A DNA stretch of 6,634 nucleotides from Bacteroidetes/Chlorobi group bacterium ChocPot_Mid (GTDB lineage Bacteria > Bacteroidota > Ignavibacteria > Kapaibacteriales > UBA2268): contig RCNQ01000015.1 of assembly GCA_003731675.1 (NCBI GenBank), forward strand, positions 1 through 6,634. The letters run 5' to 3'. The notes beneath the pieces were generated by a model, which saw nothing but the letters and a program-made list of their open reading frames with translations, did no database searches and was not told the origin of the DNA. Of this stretch, positions 1-5,920 are shown piece after piece (position 1 is the stretch's first letter; each line of letters starts with the position of its first letter). Both the position numbers and the translations under genes were made by a program.

Positions 1-731
1 AACCTCTTGCCGAAAATTTGAATGAATTGATACAAAATGTACGGAGATATCACTACGACATAGGCATTGCATGTGATGGTGACGCAGATAGGTTAGGGGC
101 AGTTGACCAGCATGGTAATTTTGTGGACTCACACAAGATTTTTATGATACTTCTCAAGTATCTTTACGAGGAAAGAAAGAGGAGAGGTGCTGTTGTTAAA
201 ACTGTATCGCTTACTTCTATGGTTGATAAATTTTGTGAGAAAAATAAAATAGAGATGTTCGAAACACCTGTTGGCTTTAAGTATGCTGCAAAAATCATGA
301 GTGAAAAAAATGTCCTTATAGGCGGTGAAGAGTCAGGTGGACTTGGAACAATTTTGCATATTCCTGAAAGAGATGGTATTTTCAATGCAATGTTGCTAAT
401 GGAAGTAATGGCTGTCAGAGGAAAATCTTTGAAGCAACTTTGCGATGAGTTGGACGAGGAATTTGGTGTACATAAATATCAAAGAAGGGATGTCAAAGTT
501 ACTCCAACAGTTAAGGAACAGATTTTATCGGCGTGCAAAAAGAAACCTGCAAAAATAGGTAATTTCGAGGTGTTAAGTATCAATAACAAAGACGGGTTTA
601 AGTTTATTGTCAACGATGGTTGGCTTTTGGTCAGAGCATCAGGTACTGAACCTTTAATAAGGTTTTATGCTGAAGGCAAGACAATAAGTATGGTTAACGA
701 GCTTTTAGATGAAGGTATGAAGCTGAAGTAG
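1..731 (+). CDS. Phosphoglucomutase/phosphomannomutase family protein, 3' part (5' end outside window)
   Basis: C-terminal half of an alpha-D-phosphohexomutase, a cytoplasmic enzyme that moves phosphate between C1 and C6 of hexose phosphates via a phosphoserine. The frame is open from base 3 (reading PLAENLNEL), so the gene begins upstream; the TTG at 18 is an internal Leu codon, not a start. Seen in order: the metal-binding loop DGDADR (nt 75-92), the sugar-specificity loop GGEESGG (nt 321-341), HIPERDG shortly after it, and the C-terminal phosphate-binding loop RASGTEP (nt 633-653). The catalytic serine loop and domain I lie outside. About 242 codons are visible, roughly half of the usual 450-550. 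The loops identify the superfamily firmly, but glucose versus mannose (or another hexose) phosphate specificity cannot be settled from this part. It ends 44 nt from the convergent gene on the other strand, with no clear terminator between. Frame and motifs look intact. Confidence 0.93.
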   Translation, partial: PLAENLNELIQNVRRYHYDIGIACDGDADRLGAVDQHGNFVDSHKIFMILLKYLYEERKRRGAVVKTVSLTSMVDKFCEKNKIEMFETPVGFKYAAKIMSEKNVLIGGEESGGLGTILHIPERDGIFNAMLLMEVMAVRGKSLKQLCDELDEEFGVHKYQRRDVKVTPTVKEQILSACKKKPAKIGNFEVLSINNKDGFKFIVNDGWLLVRASGTEPLIRFYAEGKTISMVNELLDEGMKLK

Positions 732-775
732 GGTTTTTGAGGTTAAGTATTCGTTTCTCAATTTCGATGGACAGT

Positions 776-2050
776 TTACTTTATCAAAACCAGCTTCCCC
801 GTTTCCACTTTCCCATTTGCCTGAAGGACGTAGTAATATGTACCGCTGGCTAAAGCAGAGCCGTCGAATGTGAATTCGTGGTATCCTTCGCTTAGATATC
901 CCTCAGCTAAAACATCAATTACAAATCCTAAGAAATTGTAAACAGTAATTTTAGCATAAGTAGGTTCTTCGAGATTGAAAGAAATTCTTGTTTTTTCGGA
1001 GAAGGGGTTGGGAAGAATTTTTGTAAAATCAGTTTTATATTTTTTATCATCAACAGCAGTTAATTCGTCAAGTCTTGCCCTGTAAATACCATTTGAAGTT
1101 CCTGCAAAAACATAATCACCATAAATAGTTAAACATCTAGCACCCCAGTCCAAACCTTCATCTTTTTTTGTCCATGTTTTGCCATTATCAGTACTTACAA
1201 TTATCTTTGCTTCCTTAAATCCACCAACAATTTGAATACTATCTTTAAAAGCAAATTCTAAGGTATTAGGTGTAAATTCACCAAAAGATTGTTTTAAGGA
1301 ATTCCAAGTAATTCCGCTATCAAGTGACTTATAAGCCTCATTATCAGCAAAAGCATATAAAACTTCATTATGTCTGCTAAATCTTATACTATTACGGTTA
1401 ACACTATTTATTTCTGCCATTTTGAACGATTCCATTTCATCATCGGTATAATAGATACCGTTATAATCAGGATGATTAGGATTATTTAAACTGACAAATA
1501 TTCTCGAGCCAAAAACATTTATGTCAATTATATCAGCATTTTCATTATACGGATATAACTTATCATCTTTGACATACCAAGTTTTCCCAAAATCCTGTGA
1601 TTTTGCTATCCATCCATATCCTCTTGTACCAATATAAATATTATTGATTTTTATGGTCATAGCTGATATATCTATATAAACCGGAAAATCTATATAGTCC
1701 CAAGTTTTAAAGTTGTCCCAGCTCCGAAAAATAATGTTAGAAGGTGTTGGACGAGTGTTTCCAATATATAGTGTGTCACCTGATGATTCAAGACAATTAT
1801 CACACCAATTAGGATAAAAATTATCTTTATGTAAATCAATAAGAGTCCAAGATTCTCCATAAGTATTACTAAATAATATTGTTCCCTTACCACCATACAG
1901 AGCGTATAAATTTCCATTTAATCCAATAAGATTGTACACACTAAGAAATGGATTAAACAATTCTTCTAATCCACTATTTGCAGGATGCCATTGTGAAAAA
2001 CAATTACAATAAAAAAACATTAAATATATATATAATAAAAATTTTCTCAT
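776..2050 (-). CDS. Secreted BNR/beta-propeller protein with T9SS type A sorting domain
   Basis: Predicted exported 424-aa protein of unknown specific function. Residues 1-19 form a signal peptide (MRK, then a Leu/Phe/Tyr-rich core, likely cleavage after CFS before QW); I see no proper lipobox. Five Asp-box/BNR-like motifs of the S-x-D-x-G-x-T-W type are visible: residues 61-68, 110-117 (degenerate), 151-158, 242-249 and 286-293, indicating a sialidase/VPS10-like beta-propeller. From about residue 345 (ILPNPF) to the end is a T9SS type A C-terminal sorting domain: YNFLG at 371-375, SGTYYYVL at 402-409, and a basic last residue. In such proteins this domain directs outer-membrane export and surface attachment or release. 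No sialidase catalytic residues are recognisable, so a binding or structural role is as likely as an enzymatic one. The ATG has GAGG 5 nt upstream, overlapping the stop of the preceding gene, which suggests translational coupling. Confidence 0.88.
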   Translation of the reverse strand: MRKFLLYIYLMFFYCNCFSQWHPANSGLEELFNPFLSVYNLIGLNGNLYALYGGKGTILFSNTYGESWTLIDLHKDNFYPNWCDNCLESSGDTLYIGNTRPTPSNIIFRSWDNFKTWDYIDFPVYIDISAMTIKINNIYIGTRGYGWIAKSQDFGKTWYVKDDKLYPYNENADIIDINVFGSRIFVSLNNPNHPDYNGIYYTDDEMESFKMAEINSVNRNSIRFSRHNEVLYAFADNEAYKSLDSGITWNSLKQSFGEFTPNTLEFAFKDSIQIVGGFKEAKIIVSTDNGKTWTKKDEGLDWGARCLTIYGDYVFAGTSNGIYRARLDELTAVDDKKYKTDFTKILPNPFSEKTRISFNLEEPTYAKITVYNFLGFVIDVLAEGYLSEGYHEFTFDGSALASGTYYYVLQANGKVETGKLVLIK

Positions 2051-2052
2051 GA

Positions 2053-2460
2053 CTACCTCGCTATATTAAAACTGCATCTTGAAATTGAATTATTGCCAGT
2101 TACAACGATATGATAAACACCAGACGGAAAATTTTTCAAACTTGCTGAATGTGTATTGTTTCCGTCATCCGACCAAAAGTTCCGGTTGTATGAATATACT
2201 AAATTTCCGAGATTATCGTAATTAAAACTATCAGATCCCGATGGACTATCAAAGTTAATAGTAAAATATTTTTCAAGAAATTTAATTTTTTCTACAACAC
2301 TTAATGTTTCATAATTCAAAAAATTAAAGTTGCTTATAACTATAGTTATAATTCTCCTTCTATTTGTTTCTTTACCTTCAGCATCTTTGCAACACCAATT
2401 GCAAGTTTTATGTCTTGGTGTTGCCAACTCCAAGTCATTCCAACCTCCTAAGAATACCAT
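2053..2460 (-). CDS. Hypothetical 135-aa protein with T9SS sorting-domain-like C-terminus and no signal peptide
   Basis: I do not recognise a named family. The ATG is well supported: AAGGAG lies 5 nt upstream and there is an in-frame TAA four codons before it. Residues 1-35 are polar with a Cys cluster (C20, C23, C24); residues 36-50 are a short hydrophobic Ile/Phe stretch. Residues 81-135 resemble the end of a T9SS type A sorting domain: YDNLG (81-85), NFPSGVYHIVV (110-120), and a basic C-terminal residue, matching in order YNFLG and SGTYYYVL of the gene downstream. There is no N-terminal signal peptide, which is odd for a T9SS substrate. It is separated from the propeller gene by 2 nt, so the two are almost certainly co-transcribed. 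Alternatives are a small beta-sandwich protein acting inside the cell or periplasm, or a relic of a larger cargo gene that lost its front. The clean ribosome site favours real translation. Confidence 0.7.
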   Translation of the reverse strand: MVFLGGWNDLELATPRHKTCNWCCKDAEGKETNRRRIITIVISNFNFLNYETLSVVEKIKFLEKYFTINFDSPSGSDSFNYDNLGNLVYSYNRNFWSDDGNNTHSASLKNFPSGVYHIVVTGNNSISRCSFNIAR

Positions 2461-2465
2461 AACAT

Positions 2466-2471
2466 CTCCTT
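2466..2471 (-). promoter_or_regulatory. Ribosome binding site of the 135-aa gene
   Basis: AAGGAG on the minus strand, 5 nt before the ATG at 2460. It fixes the start of this otherwise unrecognised gene and is one of the strongest Shine-Dalgarno matches in the window. Confidence 0.8.
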
Positions 2472-2517
2472 AAAAACAATTAATAAACTTTGTCAATAAA
2501 TATTTTTTACTACCTAC

Positions 2518-2536
2518 GAAATGTTTCTCACATTTC
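2518..2536. repeat. Inverted repeat GAAATGT-N5-ACATTTC
   Basis: Perfect 7-bp arms with a 5-nt centre, 57 nt upstream of the 135-aa gene start. It could be an operator for the small operon or a hairpin in its 5' leader. No U-tract follows on either strand, so it is not a terminator. Function is inferred only from position and symmetry. Confidence 0.5.
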
Positions 2537-2572
2537 CAAATATTATTTTCATAACATTGAAAAATGGTAGTT

Positions 2573-2590
2573 TTAACTAAAATTAGTTAA
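2573..2590. repeat. AT-rich palindrome TTAACTAA-N2-TTAGTTAA
   Basis: Perfect 8-bp arms around AA, 33 nt past the ftsH stop codon and in front of the leftward 135-aa/propeller pair. It has only two G/C pairs and no following T-run, so it is a poor terminator. A protein-binding site is possible. The half-site TTAGTTAA/TTAACTAA also occurs at 4694-4701 and 4797-4804 on the other side of ftsH, but such strings are not rare in AT-rich DNA. Confidence 0.4.
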
Positions 2591-2622
2591 TAACAAATCA
2601 AAGTTTACTTTTTTCCTAAAAT

Positions 2623-4644
2623 CTATAATTTTTCTGTATAATCTATCTTTGCTTCAGATTCTGAATTTTCGAATTTCATAGATTTAATGGCATTCAAAGC
2701 TTTGATATTGATTGGAGCAAGCTCTTTGCCCTTCATTAGCATATCGAGTTCTTCACCATCAAGGACTTCACGCTCGAGCAAAACCTTTGAAAACTGATTT
2801 AATTTATCAACATTTTCTTCCAAAATCTTAATAGCTTTTTCATAAGCTTCGTTAACTATTCTGCGAACTTCCTTGTCAATTATTCTTGCAGTTTCTTCGC
2901 TATGGTCTGGTGGTTGAGATATTTCCCTGCCTAAAAATATTTCTTCCTGATGATGCTTAAATTGAACCGGTCCGATAATATCACTCATTCCCCAATCACA
3001 TACCATCTTTCTTGCCAACCTTGTAGCTTGTTCAATGTCGTTAGCCGCACCGGTAGTAAATTGATTGAATTTTATTTTTTCAGCTGCTCTGCCTGCGAGC
3101 AAAACAACTATTCTGGATTCAATATATGATTTTGAAAAAGAGTGCGAATCCTCAACCGGTAAATACGAAGTGATACCTAAAGCTCTTCCACGAGGAATTA
3201 TGGTTACCTTATGGACGGGGTCACTTTCGGGAATTAGCTTACCGACAAGAGCATGCCCCATCTCATGAAAAGCAGTCATTTCCTTTTCTTTGTCCGAAAT
3301 AACCAGAGATTTTCTTTCAATACCCATCAAAACTTTGTCACGTGCATTTTCAAAGTCAAACATAGTTACCTTTTCACTTTCACGTCTTGCCGCGAGAAGA
3401 GCCGCCTCGTTAACAATATTTGCAATATCAGCACCCGCAAGTCCAGGTGTTCCTCTTGCTAAAATTTCCAGGTCAACATCATCACCCAAAGGAATCATCT
3501 TTGTATGTACTTTGAAAATTCCCTCTCGTCCTTTAATATCTGGTTTATCAACAACAACTTGCCTGTCAAATCTACCTGCACGAAGTAAAGCCGGGTCTAA
3601 AACATCAGGTCTGTTGGTAGCGGCAATAATAATGACGCCGCTGTTTTGTTCGAAGCCATCCATTTCGACGAGTAGTTGGTTTAATGTTTGTTCTCTTTCA
3701 TCGTGACCACCACCGAGTCCTGCACCTCTTTGCCTGCCGACAGCGTCTATTTCATCAATGAATATCAAACATGGCGAATTTTTCTTTGCCTGGTCAAAAA
3801 GGTCTCTGACTCTGCTAGCTCCGACACCGACGAACATTTCCACAAAATCGGCACCGGATATCGAAAAGAAAGGAACATTTGCTTCACCAGCAACAGCTCT
3901 TGCCAACAATGTCTTACCTGTTCCCGGAGGTCCTAAAAGTAAAACACCTTTAGGTATCTTTCCACCCAGCTTCTGAAATTTTCCAGGTGATTTTAAAAAT
4001 TCAATTATCTCCTCAAGCTCAAATTTTGCTTCCTGCACTCCAGCAACATCTTGAAAAGTAACCTTATTTTGTGAACCAGTCAGTAAACGAGCTTTGGATT
4101 TGCCAAATGAGAAAATCCCTTTCGAACCGCCTCCCATCTGCATTCTTCTGATAAAGAAAATATAAACTCCAATCAACACAACCCATGGTAATATTGACCA
4201 TAAGGCATTCATCCATTCACTCTGGTCTTCTTCATAAGTCCATTCGATACCTTTGCTTGCCCATAGTTCTTCTGTCTTTGAATCCAATACACCCAGCTTA
4301 GTAACAAAATACATTACTTCTCTGTGCTTCCCATCAACTTTAACGGTCACATATTTTTTCAAAGTCCCATGAAATTCAAAATCGTTTAACTGACTTTTAG
4401 TAATTTTCGCTTTGTCAATCAAATTTTCATTTAAAAATTCCTGATATTGTGTATAAGAGACAGGTGCTTCTGGTTTATGACTCGAGTTCAAAAACATATA
4501 AATACTTACAATCGAAACAAATATAAACATCCAAATGATAATGTTTCTGAACATTTTCATCTGTTGGTCTTTATTGGGCATATTTTTGAAATCCCCGAAA
4601 GGATTGAATTTATTATCATCCTTTTTATCTTTATTTTCAGACAT
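2623..4644 (-). CDS. ftsH: ATP-dependent zinc metalloprotease FtsH
   Basis: Membrane-anchored AAA+ protease that extracts and degrades membrane and short-lived cytosolic proteins as a hexamer. The 673-aa length is close to the family norm. The ATG at 4644 is chosen over an in-frame TTG at 4662 because AAGGAG sits 9 nt before the ATG and the TTG precedes that site. Order of parts: TM1 about residues 34-53; extracytoplasmic domain about 55-145; TM2 about 148-166; Walker A GPPGTGKT 238-245; pore loop FVGVGA 271-276; Walker B LIFIDEID 293-300; second region of homology with ATNRPD from 342 and arginine fingers R355 and R358; zinc site HEMGH 460-464 (ligands H460 and H464, catalytic E461); probable third ligand D536. 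The zinc motif has Met where HEAGH is usual. The acidic/polar tail ends in EKL. It is divergent from nuoA, with a candidate sigma70-like promoter at 4701-4730. Confidence 0.98.
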   Translation of the reverse strand: MSENKDKKDDNKFNPFGDFKNMPNKDQQMKMFRNIIIWMFIFVSIVSIYMFLNSSHKPEAPVSYTQYQEFLNENLIDKAKITKSQLNDFEFHGTLKKYVTVKVDGKHREVMYFVTKLGVLDSKTEELWASKGIEWTYEEDQSEWMNALWSILPWVVLIGVYIFFIRRMQMGGGSKGIFSFGKSKARLLTGSQNKVTFQDVAGVQEAKFELEEIIEFLKSPGKFQKLGGKIPKGVLLLGPPGTGKTLLARAVAGEANVPFFSISGADFVEMFVGVGASRVRDLFDQAKKNSPCLIFIDEIDAVGRQRGAGLGGGHDEREQTLNQLLVEMDGFEQNSGVIIIAATNRPDVLDPALLRAGRFDRQVVVDKPDIKGREGIFKVHTKMIPLGDDVDLEILARGTPGLAGADIANIVNEAALLAARRESEKVTMFDFENARDKVLMGIERKSLVISDKEKEMTAFHEMGHALVGKLIPESDPVHKVTIIPRGRALGITSYLPVEDSHSFSKSYIESRIVVLLAGRAAEKIKFNQFTTGAANDIEQATRLARKMVCDWGMSDIIGPVQFKHHQEEIFLGREISQPPDHSEETARIIDKEVRRIVNEAYEKAIKILEENVDKLNQFSKVLLEREVLDGEELDMLMKGKELAPINIKALNAIKSMKFENSESEAKIDYTEKL
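4448..4463 (+). other. 16-nt exact match to the Tn5/Nextera mosaic end, inside ftsH
   Basis: TGTGTATAAGAGACAG is identical to the inner 16 bases of the 19-bp Tn5 mosaic end used in transposase-based sequencing libraries; the three outer bases differ. On the coding strand it spans codons 61-66 of FtsH (P-V-S-Y-T-Q). The frame runs through it, and S-Y at this point is typical of the start of the FtsH extracytoplasmic domain. It may therefore be genuine sequence that happens to match. An assembly join at adapter ends is the alternative. The match itself is certain; its cause is not. Confidence 0.6.
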
Positions 4645-4653
4645 TAAAAATTT

Positions 4654-4659
4654 CTCCTT
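4654..4659 (-). promoter_or_regulatory. Ribosome binding site of ftsH
   Basis: AAGGAG on the minus strand with 9 nt to the ATG at 4644. It decides the start against the upstream in-frame TTG, which would place this site inside the coding region and add six residues. Confidence 0.8.
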
Positions 4660-4700
4660 CAATTTTCATTTTTATAATTAATTATTGACGTTATTAGTTA

Positions 4701-4730
4701 ATTATAATTATTTATTTAAGAAATTTTCAA
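4701..4730 (-). promoter_or_regulatory. Candidate ftsH promoter (sigma70-like)
   Basis: On the minus strand, TTGAAA (4725-4730) and TATAAT (4701-4706) are separated by 18 nt. Transcription would start near 4694, giving a leader of about 50 nt to the ftsH ATG. The fit to the classic consensus is good, but the surrounding DNA is very AT-rich and Bacteroidota housekeeping promoters often follow a different consensus, so chance is a real possibility. Confidence 0.4.
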
Positions 4731-4735
4731 TCTTT

Positions 4736-4767
4736 TTTGATTTTTTAAATATAAACTTATATTTTTG
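4736..4767 (+). promoter_or_regulatory. Candidate nuoAB promoter (Bacteroidota-type)
   Basis: TTTG (4736-4739), a 20-nt spacer, then TATTTTTG (4760-4767), which fits the TAnnTTTG -7 element and its upstream TTG/TTTG partner described for Bacteroidota. The start of transcription would fall near 4773, leaving a leader of about 78 nt before nuoA. Supported by position and spacing; weakened by the low complexity of the region. Confidence 0.45.
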
Positions 4768-4778
4768 AAAGTTATGTG

Positions 4779-4797
4779 AATGACAATTTGAGTCATT
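4779..4797. repeat. Inverted repeat AATGAC-N7-GTCATT upstream of nuoA
   Basis: Perfect 6-bp arms, extendable to 8 bp with one G-T pair (4777-4799). It lies just after the expected nuoAB transcription start, where a repressor site or leader hairpin would act. There is no U-tract. The role is inferred from position only. Confidence 0.4.
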
Positions 4798-4850
4798 TAA
4801 CTAATTAGATAATTTGAAAATTAATAATATTTAAAAGAAGGATATAATTT

Positions 4851-5207
4851 ATGCTTATTGAATATGTGCCTTTGATATTGATGGTCATAGTTGGTTTCGT
4901 ATTAGCAGTAGTCTTTCTTTTCGCGGCTGAATGGCTTGGAGCAAGACGTACGACCAGAGAGAAACAGACTACTTACGAAAGCGGTATGATTCCTGTTGGT
5001 AATGCAAGACAAAGATTCTCAGTAAAATTCTATATGGTTGCCGTTAGTTTTATCGTTTTTGATATTGAAGTTGTTTTTCTTTATCCTTGGGCTACACAAT
5101 TAACAACTCTGGGATTGACTGCTTTCATTGCTGTTATTATATTTATAGTAATTCTATTTGCAGGTTATTTTTACGAATTAGTTAAGGGGGGCTTCAATTG
5201 GGATTAG
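4851..5207 (+). CDS. nuoA: NADH-quinone oxidoreductase subunit A
   Basis: Small membrane subunit of respiratory complex I (NDH-1), located next to the quinone channel at the junction of the hydrophilic and membrane arms. The 118 aa are full length for the family. Three membrane helices are visible: about residues 6-28, 60-80 and 87-110. The conserved loop after helix 1 reads TYESGMIPVGNAR, and helix 2 contains the family signature KFYMVAVSFIVFDIEVVFLYPW with its acidic FDIE residues. The loop has YESG where many bacterial homologues have YECG; Ser here is also known from chloroplast NdhC, so it is not a defect. The ATG has AAGGA 8 nt upstream. The 3' end overlaps nuoB by 10 nt, so the two are translated from one message. 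Confidence 0.96.
   Translation: MLIEYVPLILMVIVGFVLAVVFLFAAEWLGARRTTREKQTTYESGMIPVGNARQRFSVKFYMVAVSFIVFDIEVVFLYPWATQLTTLGLTAFIAVIIFIVILFAGYFYELVKGGFNWD
5184..5191 (+). promoter_or_regulatory. Ribosome binding site of nuoB (AAGGGGGG)
   Basis: A G-rich Shine-Dalgarno sequence inside the end of nuoA, 6 nt before the TTG at 5198. It supports the unusual TTG start of nuoB and the overlap of the two genes. Confidence 0.7.
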
Positions 5208-5749
5208 TTGAACTATTACAAAAAGATGGATTTGTAACCACGAGCTTCGAGGCAGTTATAAAAGCGGCACAAAAGAATTCCATGTGGCCTATGCCATTAG
5301 GTATTTCATGCTGTGGTATTGAAATGATGGGAGTTGCCGCTCCAAGATTTGATATTTCGAGATTCGGTTCTGAAGTATTCAGAATGACTCCAAGACAATC
5401 CGACTTCTTATTAGTCGCTGGAACTGTAACATACAAGATGGCATGGGTAGTTAGAAAAATCTACGACCAGATTCCTGACCCGAAATGGGTTATGTCTATG
5501 GGGGTATGTGCTTCAACTGGAGGAATGTTCAGAAGCTATTCTGTCGTTCAGGGTATTGACCTGTTTTTGCCCGTTGACGTATATGTTGCAGGATGTCCTC
5601 CGAGACCTGAAGCTATTTTGAAAGGATTGATTTTCTTGCAGGAAAAAGTCTCAAAATATAAACCTGCTATACTGAATTTAGGTAAAGATGTGTCACCAAC
5701 TCCTAAACAGGAACATTTTGATTCGGAATTAACTAAGATAATTATATAG
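5198..5749 (+). CDS. nuoB: NADH-quinone oxidoreductase subunit B
   Basis: Peripheral complex I subunit that carries the [4Fe-4S] cluster N2, the last electron carrier before quinone. Length 183 aa, usual for the family. The cluster ligands are present: tandem C38-C39 in GISCCGIEMM, C104 in MGVCASTGGMF and C133 in VAGCPPRPEA. Start is TTG: it gives the typical MGLVELL...GFVTTSFEAV N-terminus, has AAGGGGGG 6 nt upstream, and the next Met is residue 29, which would remove conserved sequence. It overlaps nuoA by 10 nt. The usual next genes, nuoC and nuoD, are not here: nuoB is followed by a repeat-bearing gap, a terminator and glnA, so the rest of complex I must be encoded elsewhere or this organism's nuo genes are split. 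Confidence 0.97.
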   Translation: MGLVELLQKDGFVTTSFEAVIKAAQKNSMWPMPLGISCCGIEMMGVAAPRFDISRFGSEVFRMTPRQSDFLLVAGTVTYKMAWVVRKIYDQIPDPKWVMSMGVCASTGGMFRSYSVVQGIDLFLPVDVYVAGCPPRPEAILKGLIFLQEKVSKYKPAILNLGKDVSPTPKQEHFDSELTKIII

Positions 5750-5750
5750 C

Positions 5751-5838
5751 TGAAAGCAGAAAGTTTTAAAGGTTTAAAGTCAGTCATCCTTCGACATGCT
5801 CAGGATGACAAAAAGTGGAAAGTAAAAAGTAGAAAGTA
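5751..5838 (+). repeat. Purine-rich degenerate repeats flanking a hairpin
   Basis: Two tandem 14-nt units, AAAAGTGGAAAGTA (5811-5824) and AAAAGTAGAAAGTA (5825-5838), differ at one base. A related string, GAAAGCAGAAAGT, lies at about 5754-5766 on the other side of the hairpin at 5783-5809. The arrangement looks like a composite intergenic repeat element rather than gene or promoter sequence. No open frame of note covers it. Confidence 0.55.
5783..5809. repeat. REP-like palindromic element
   Basis: GTCATCCT and AGGATGAC are perfect 8-bp inverted arms around an 11-nt centre (TCGACATGCTC). This 27-nt motif closely resembles a short dispersed intergenic palindrome that I recall from many bacterial genomes and metagenomes. 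Placed 33 nt after the nuoB stop, it could stabilise the 3' end of the nuoAB message. Copy number in this genome cannot be seen from one window. Confidence 0.65.
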
Positions 5839-5889
5839 ATAATTGAGAGTATTAATTGTTTGTGGAAAAATATAATAAAATAGTCATTT

Positions 5890-5920
5890 AACCCTGTAGT
5901 CTTATGCTATAGGGTTTTTT
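5890..5920 (+). terminator. Rho-independent terminator after nuoAB
   Basis: A 10-bp stem (AACCCTGTAG with CTATAGGGTT, one G-T pair) with a 7-nt loop TCTTATG, running directly into six T residues (5915-5920). It lies about 140 nt after nuoB and only 43 nt before the glnA ATG. It is oriented to end nuoAB transcripts. If glnA is transcribed from a start upstream of it, it would instead act as an attenuator. Confidence 0.85.

Larger units (their letters stand above)
2461..2622. other. Intergenic region between ftsH and the small-protein/propeller pair
   Basis: 162 nt, very AT-rich, with no open frame of note. It holds two perfect inverted repeats (2518-2536 and 2573-2590) and the ribosome site of the 135-aa gene. 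A TTGACA on the minus strand (2491-2496) lacks a usable -10 because that position overlaps the ribosome site. I see no convincing promoter and no intrinsic terminator for ftsH, so read-through from ftsH remains possible. Confidence 0.5.

Noticed and set aside
18..731. Stand-alone rightward gene starting at TTG 18
   Set aside because: The frame is open to the left edge and the upstream codons (PLAEN) fit the phosphohexomutase family; the gene is cut by the window, not started at 18.
737..761. Weak TTGAG...CTCAA hairpin between the convergent genes as a bidirectional terminator
   Set aside because: Only 5 bp of stem with a 15-nt loop and no following T-run; too weak to call.
2573..2590. Palindrome after ftsH as its intrinsic terminator
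   Set aside because: Nearly all A-T pairs, tiny loop and no U-tract on the ftsH strand.
3065..3976. Several overlapping rightward open frames opposite ftsH
   Set aside because: They lie antisense to a highly conserved gene, have no recognisable domains or consistent ribosome sites, and are shadows of ftsH codon use.
4447..4647. Rightward open frame beginning MCIRDR
   Set aside because: This peptide is the translation of the Tn5 mosaic-end match, a known annotation artefact, and the frame is antisense to ftsH.
4645..4662. Six extra N-terminal residues of FtsH from a TTG at 4662
   Set aside because: The ribosome site AAGGAG (4654-4659) would lie inside the coding sequence; the ATG at 4644 is properly spaced from it.
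5194..5787. Leftward open frames opposite nuoB
   Set aside because: They lack family features and lie antisense to a clearly conserved gene.
5751..5838. CRISPR-like array in the purine-rich repeats
   Set aside because: Units are short, directly adjacent and degenerate, with no unique spacers of regular length.
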